Shown here: positions 60,001 to 64,000 of the stretch, piece after piece
Numbering within the stretch: position 1 is the stretch's first letter
Layout: every line of letters begins with the position of its first letter
Assembly (NCBI GenBank): GCA_031472005.1
Contig: PZJY01000002.1
Location: 3,038,001-3,102,000 of the forward strand
DNA: 64,000 bases
Direction: 5' to 3'
DNA from: Tetracladium setigerum
Taxonomy: Eukaryota > Ascomycota > Leotiomycetes > Helotiales
Notes under the pieces: generated by a model
What the model was told of the DNA's origin: nothing
Seen by the model: only the letters and a program-made list of their open reading frames with translations
Databases searched by the model: none
Made by a program: the position numbers and the translations under genes

Positions 60001-62165
60001 GTAGCGTCGTACCGATAGTAGTTGCTTATTCTAGCGCTATTGATTGGTTGTTTGCGTGTCAAAAGGAGGCATTCCTTTAGCATTTTTCGGTTTGAAGGTA
60101 CTTTTGAATCATCATCATCATCGCCATCATCCTTCCCTCCGTGGTCTCAAGGCAGGCATAGAGTACTAGGGAGGCATTACGATTCCACAAACTTGTCAGT
60201 CCCAGTTAAGTTGGCTAGTAGTTACCAGTTTAAAGTTGCCACACGGCCTGGAACTCTTGCGTGTTTGGTGTCACGACGAATAATGTGAAGTGTGCCAAAC
60301 ATCCAAACTTGGCTGGGCTGGGAGCCTGTGAGTGTCTGCTGTACTGTACTGGATGCAACAAGATAGTAGTGGTGCAATGACAAGAACCCAGTCCAATCAA
60401 TAATGCCCCCACTGACTACTACGACTAACTACCTACTACGTCGCCTTTCCTCTCTATGGGCGCCGGTCCAGCGCATCTGGTGGTGTGCTGATATCCGTGT
60501 CAGAAAGCGGCGCTGCAACACGACGGACGGTGTCAATTTTGCGCCTTGTCCCCGAAGGCGGGCCAGATGAGAAATGAGATGGCTGCTGCTCACGTTCTCA
60601 GAACCGAACACACTGAGAGTAATGAAGTTAGCCTTTCACTAATGCCGCGGTCTAGATTGTTTGGATCACGCCTCGCTTCCTCCCCTCCCCCAGACGAGTC
60701 CGGATGCTGAAGAAGCTGGACGTACACCATAATTGCCCAGCAATTCTCAGCGTTTGTTTGGTTACTATTGCTTGCTGTGCTGGTTCTTTTCTTTCGTTTG
60801 ATTTTTGCTTGACTTTAATGTAGGTATAGTTGTAACCAACAATCCAATGCAACAGTTAACCACTACTCTTCCAATATCCAACCAGTCATCTCCTTCGGTT
60901 TTCATTATTCTCTCAGTCTTGTCTCATTCATCATTCTCACCTCCCCTCCTTCAAAGTAGGGTAGTCTGCATTAGGGAAGTAGCTGCTATGCACACACCCT
61001 CATCCGGATGGTCCACCCCATCCACAATCATCAAATAATCTATCCTCCACGCTGGCGAACTCCACAACACAAACCCTCCTGCCATCAGCCCGTTCTCGTC
61101 CCAATCGCAATGCACCCTAGGGGCCCCATCACGCTTTTTCTCCTTCTTCACCCACCCACCATCCATCATCTCGTTGCTTGTTGCTTGTTCCTCTTTGCCC
61201 TTTGGCCTCCGGAACCGTCGCTCGTTCACTCCCATCTCATACGCCCGGTCCACACTCAACTCAACTCCCCCCGGTCCCACCTCTTTTTGTCCGGAAGTCC
61301 ACTAGCAACGGTTGGCGTGCACTCTCTCTCTCTCTCACCTTCCCCCTAGTAAGGTAGACTGGCATCTCTGTACTAGGGCCTCCTCTTGTCGCTCTCCTAC
61401 CCTGGTTGTTCAAACTTCCCCTCAGCTCTTTTACTGGTCATCCTCAGCCAGCGGCCTGTGACATCAACCGGGACCTTGAACGACTGCTACGACTTTCTTT
61501 GAGATCAGCCTCCACTACTTTGGAACTGAGCGAGCAAGCAAGCAGTCTAGGACGCTTCACCACTTTTAATTCTTCTTCGTCTTCCTCGCTCGTCACTTCC
61601 TTCTTTCCCTAGCTTCCCTAATTCAACCCCTCTCCCTTCCTAGTTTGAACTACTCTCTCATCATACCCCATTATTCCTCACCTGTCTTGTTGTACTATTT
61701 CCTTCTCCTTCTGCAGTAGCTTCTTCTTGGAGTTTTGGGTCTAGTCTCCCCATTCAAGATCCCTTCCTCTACCACCTCCTCGACTTCACGAACCTTCAAC
61801 CTTCCACCTGATACCTCACTCTATCTTCCTAGCATTCGATCCACGCCTCATCAACAATACCCCTTTTCGATCGCCAAACTCAGCTTCCGCCTCTACCCAA
61901 TTCAAGCTGGTTTACTGACTAGCTCGAATATCTCCATTCATGGCTCATCAGTAGTCTCTATCTATACTGGGCGAAACGGCCGGCAACTCAAGCTCAGGGA
62001 CATCAAGAGGAGTGGTCGTTTTTAGAGTCAGCAGTAGTCAAGGCTACTTCTCACTCTTGATTATTCTAGAACTGAAGGATCAATCCTTGGTTTACACGAT
62101 TCACCTCGACCCGACTATTTCTTCCAAACACCACCTCAGAGTTGAACTACTTTCTATTCCTCTCC
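57010..62165. other. Gene-poor interval of 5.2 kb including a long leader for the cyclin gene
   Basis: No recognisable gene. Two minus-strand frames at 57089-57560 overlap and could be a decayed short gene, but neither has a domain. From about 60800 to 62165 the sequence is C/T-rich with many short ATGs, typical of a long 5' leader with upstream open frames ahead of a regulated gene. No repeat family or RNA gene was seen. Confidence 0.5.
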
Positions 62166-64000
62166 ATGCATCGAACGTCAGCAGCGAGACCGGTTCCTAT
62201 CGATTTCCTTCACCCTCACTCCCATTCGATTTACGACCAAGAGAGACAACGGGGCAGCGGACCATTGAATCGACTTCCGCAACCATACCTTGAACCACCC
62301 ATACGAGACGGCCTTCGAACGCCCCCGAAGACAATATGGGTACCACATATCAAGTTCAGCAGCAGTATTCCAGCTTTGCCCCCAGACCCGATGTTTCCTT
62401 CCAAAGTGCAAGTGGACCAAGCAGCCATGCTCCTGCGTATCCCCTCGTTAATTCGCATACCCGTTCACAATCAAACTTGAACCAACAGCCCCTCACATCA
62501 ATTCCCAACGTCAAATATGAAGTATCAACGACAACATATGCGCCGTACTCTCGCCCACCGAGTCCCCAGCGATCAAATGGGCAGGAATACCAAGCTCCTC
62601 CAGAAGCAACCCCTCAACCAAAGGCGACCAGCAATGATGCAATTATGCCCAATCTACAAATACCTCGTACAATAAATAATAGTGGTGGAAGTTTGGCCGA
62701 GTTTGCTGCACAGGTAAGTTGGTCGGCTCTGTTTTGCTGGGGTATTGGACTGACATTGTGGAAGATTACTTGTTTGTTCTGGTTTGAATCTACAGATATT
62801 CTTAAAGAAGCAGAAAATGTTACTCCTACTTCCGTCGTACCAAGACTGAAGGCAGGGACATTGCCGACGAGTGGGTTTCGAAAATGGGTGGTAACAATTC
62901 TCACAACCACCCAGGTCACCCAAAATGTCATCTTATTGGCTCTCTTATTCATCTACCGACTGAAGAAAATCAATCCGGCAGTGAAGGGTAGAAGTGGCAG
63001 TGAATACAGGCTTCTGACTGTGGCTCTCATGCTGGGGAACAAATGTATGGTAAACTCTTTACTTTTTCCATTAGTCCGCTAACTTTGGTATAGTTCTCGA
63101 CGATAATACCTACACCAATAAGACCTGGGCCGAGGTTTCTGGGATTTCCGTCACCGAAATCCATGTTATGGAAGTGGAGTTCTTGAGCAACATGAGATAC
63201 AGTTTACTGGCATCTGCAGAGCAATGGAAGGATTGGCAGAAGACGTTGGGCAGTTCTGGACTTATTGTGATAAGGCTGCAAAATCACCTCCCGTGCTTTA
63301 CACCCCACAAGGAGTTCCAGTCCTACAGTCGACCATACCATCTCCTCCAACTCCGCTTCATTCATCCCCGCCTGCCGCGATGTCTTCGACCACCCCTTAT
63401 CCAATCGCGAACAGCAGCCTAAATGCCAATCACCTCAATAGCACTAACCATTGGCCGGATCTACAGGCTCACTCACTCTCCCGGAAGAGAAGCTTCGAGG
63501 GCGACTCGGAAGAGCCTTCGGCAAAAAGAGTTTCGAGGCCTCAAAGCATAGCTCAAACTCCTTATCCTTTGATTGGTCATCCCGTCAGACATGAGATTCA
63601 TCCGATCAGACATGAAGCTCCACGACTGCCAGTACCAAATTTGACGGTTTCCACGGGTTTGCCATCAGGCTTGCCAATCAGTAATGGATACAACACGCCA
63701 ACCGGCAATTCGCAAAATGTTCCACTTCTGCCACCATTGAGTGGAAGGGCAATGTCCAGCGTTTATCCACCTGCGCAACCCTGGGCACCACATCTCCCTA
63801 TGCTCACCCCTACTGGGCCACCTCAACAAAGCTCGAGTGGCTACTCAACACCAACTCGTCGTCACAGCCCTCACTCCGTCCAAGAGCTACTCTCTCTAGG
63901 ATCGTCTCCCATCTCCGCCCAATTCCCCAAAACCCAGGTCACATCTCGCCATCCTTCTTCCTTCAACAACGTTCCTCGCCCTACAAACCGGTTCGACACG
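62166..64000 (+). CDS. Clg1/Pho80-type cyclin (3' end outside window)
   Basis: A cyclin expected to partner a Pho85-like kinase; yeast Clg1 acts in nutrient and sporulation control. The N-terminal region MHRTSAARPVPIDFLHPHSH then QPYLEPPIRDGLRTPP precedes MGTTYQVQQQYSS. A Ser/Pro/Gln-rich spacer leads to the cyclin box: GFRKWVVTILTTTQVTQNVI, LIYRLKK-like FIYRLKKINP, YRLLTVALMLGNKFLDDNTY, NKTWAEVSGISVTEIHVME and VEFLSNMRYSLLASAEQW. A long proline-rich tail runs to the edge. Two bases appear missing: in CCCCC 62322-62326, joining RTPP to EDNMGTTYQ, and in TT 63254-63255, where GSFWTYCDKAAKSPP is expected instead of GSSGLIVIRL. Without the first repair the start would appear to be 62340. Introns are near 62714-62795 and 63050-63092. 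Confidence 0.87.

Noticed and set aside
1..64000. Treating the broken genes as repeat-induced or natural pseudogenes
   Set aside because: Breaks are single missing bases only, mostly at short homopolymers, with no C-to-T pattern, no extra stops and full conservation on both sides.

Overview
The window is nuclear DNA of a filamentous ascomycete (Pezizomycotina). Genes are spaced 0.3-5 kb apart, lie on both strands, and carry short introns of about 45-80 nt with GTAAGT-like donors and CTAAC/CTGAC branch points. The family content fits too: a Chs7 chaperone, a Clg1-type cyclin, a Zn2Cys6 regulator, an ArAE_2 membrane protein and an NRPS-like reductase. Protein flavour suggests Leotiomycetes, but that is an impression and no marker proves it. 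I recognise 19 protein genes and no convincing rRNA, tRNA, CRISPR or intact transposon.

Layout. 1-13 kb is mostly housekeeping: a BRCT-repeat Dpb11/Rad4/TopBP1 protein cut by the left edge, an arrestin-like ubiquitin-ligase adaptor, splicing factor MFAP1, DNA polymerase alpha B subunit and a small alpha/beta hydrolase. 13.5-15.7 kb holds an unusual fusion of a membrane-anchored alpha/beta hydrolase with a cysteine phosphatase domain resembling the RNA 5'-triphosphatase of animal capping enzymes. 17.5-27 kb holds a dihydroxyacid dehydratase with an 8-nt microexon, an ArAE_2 membrane protein and a TesB-type acyl-CoA thioesterase. 27.9-44.6 kb looks like a catabolic island: an anion-symporter-type MFS gene divergent from a dihydroxyacetone kinase gene, a Zn2Cys6 regulator, an aldo/keto reductase divergent from a 2-keto-3-deoxy-galactonate-type aldolase (the arrangement of fungal D-galacturonate genes), and an A-T-R reductase. 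The octamer CCGGATAA recurs in several promoters of this island. 45.9-50.4 kb is a divergent pair for glycine betaine synthesis from choline (betaine aldehyde dehydrogenase and a choline-oxidising GMC enzyme). 52-57 kb carries chs7 and a NAD(P)-binding epimerase-like gene. About 5 kb without a recognisable gene follows, then a Clg1-type cyclin cut by the right edge.

Sequence quality. Eleven of the 19 reading frames are broken once or twice, always as though one base were missing and mostly in a short run of identical bases. The 13 sites look like undercalled homopolymers rather than true pseudogenes, and each is noted at its gene. Eight genes are intact, including the fusion gene, the dehydratase, the aldolase and the choline enzyme.
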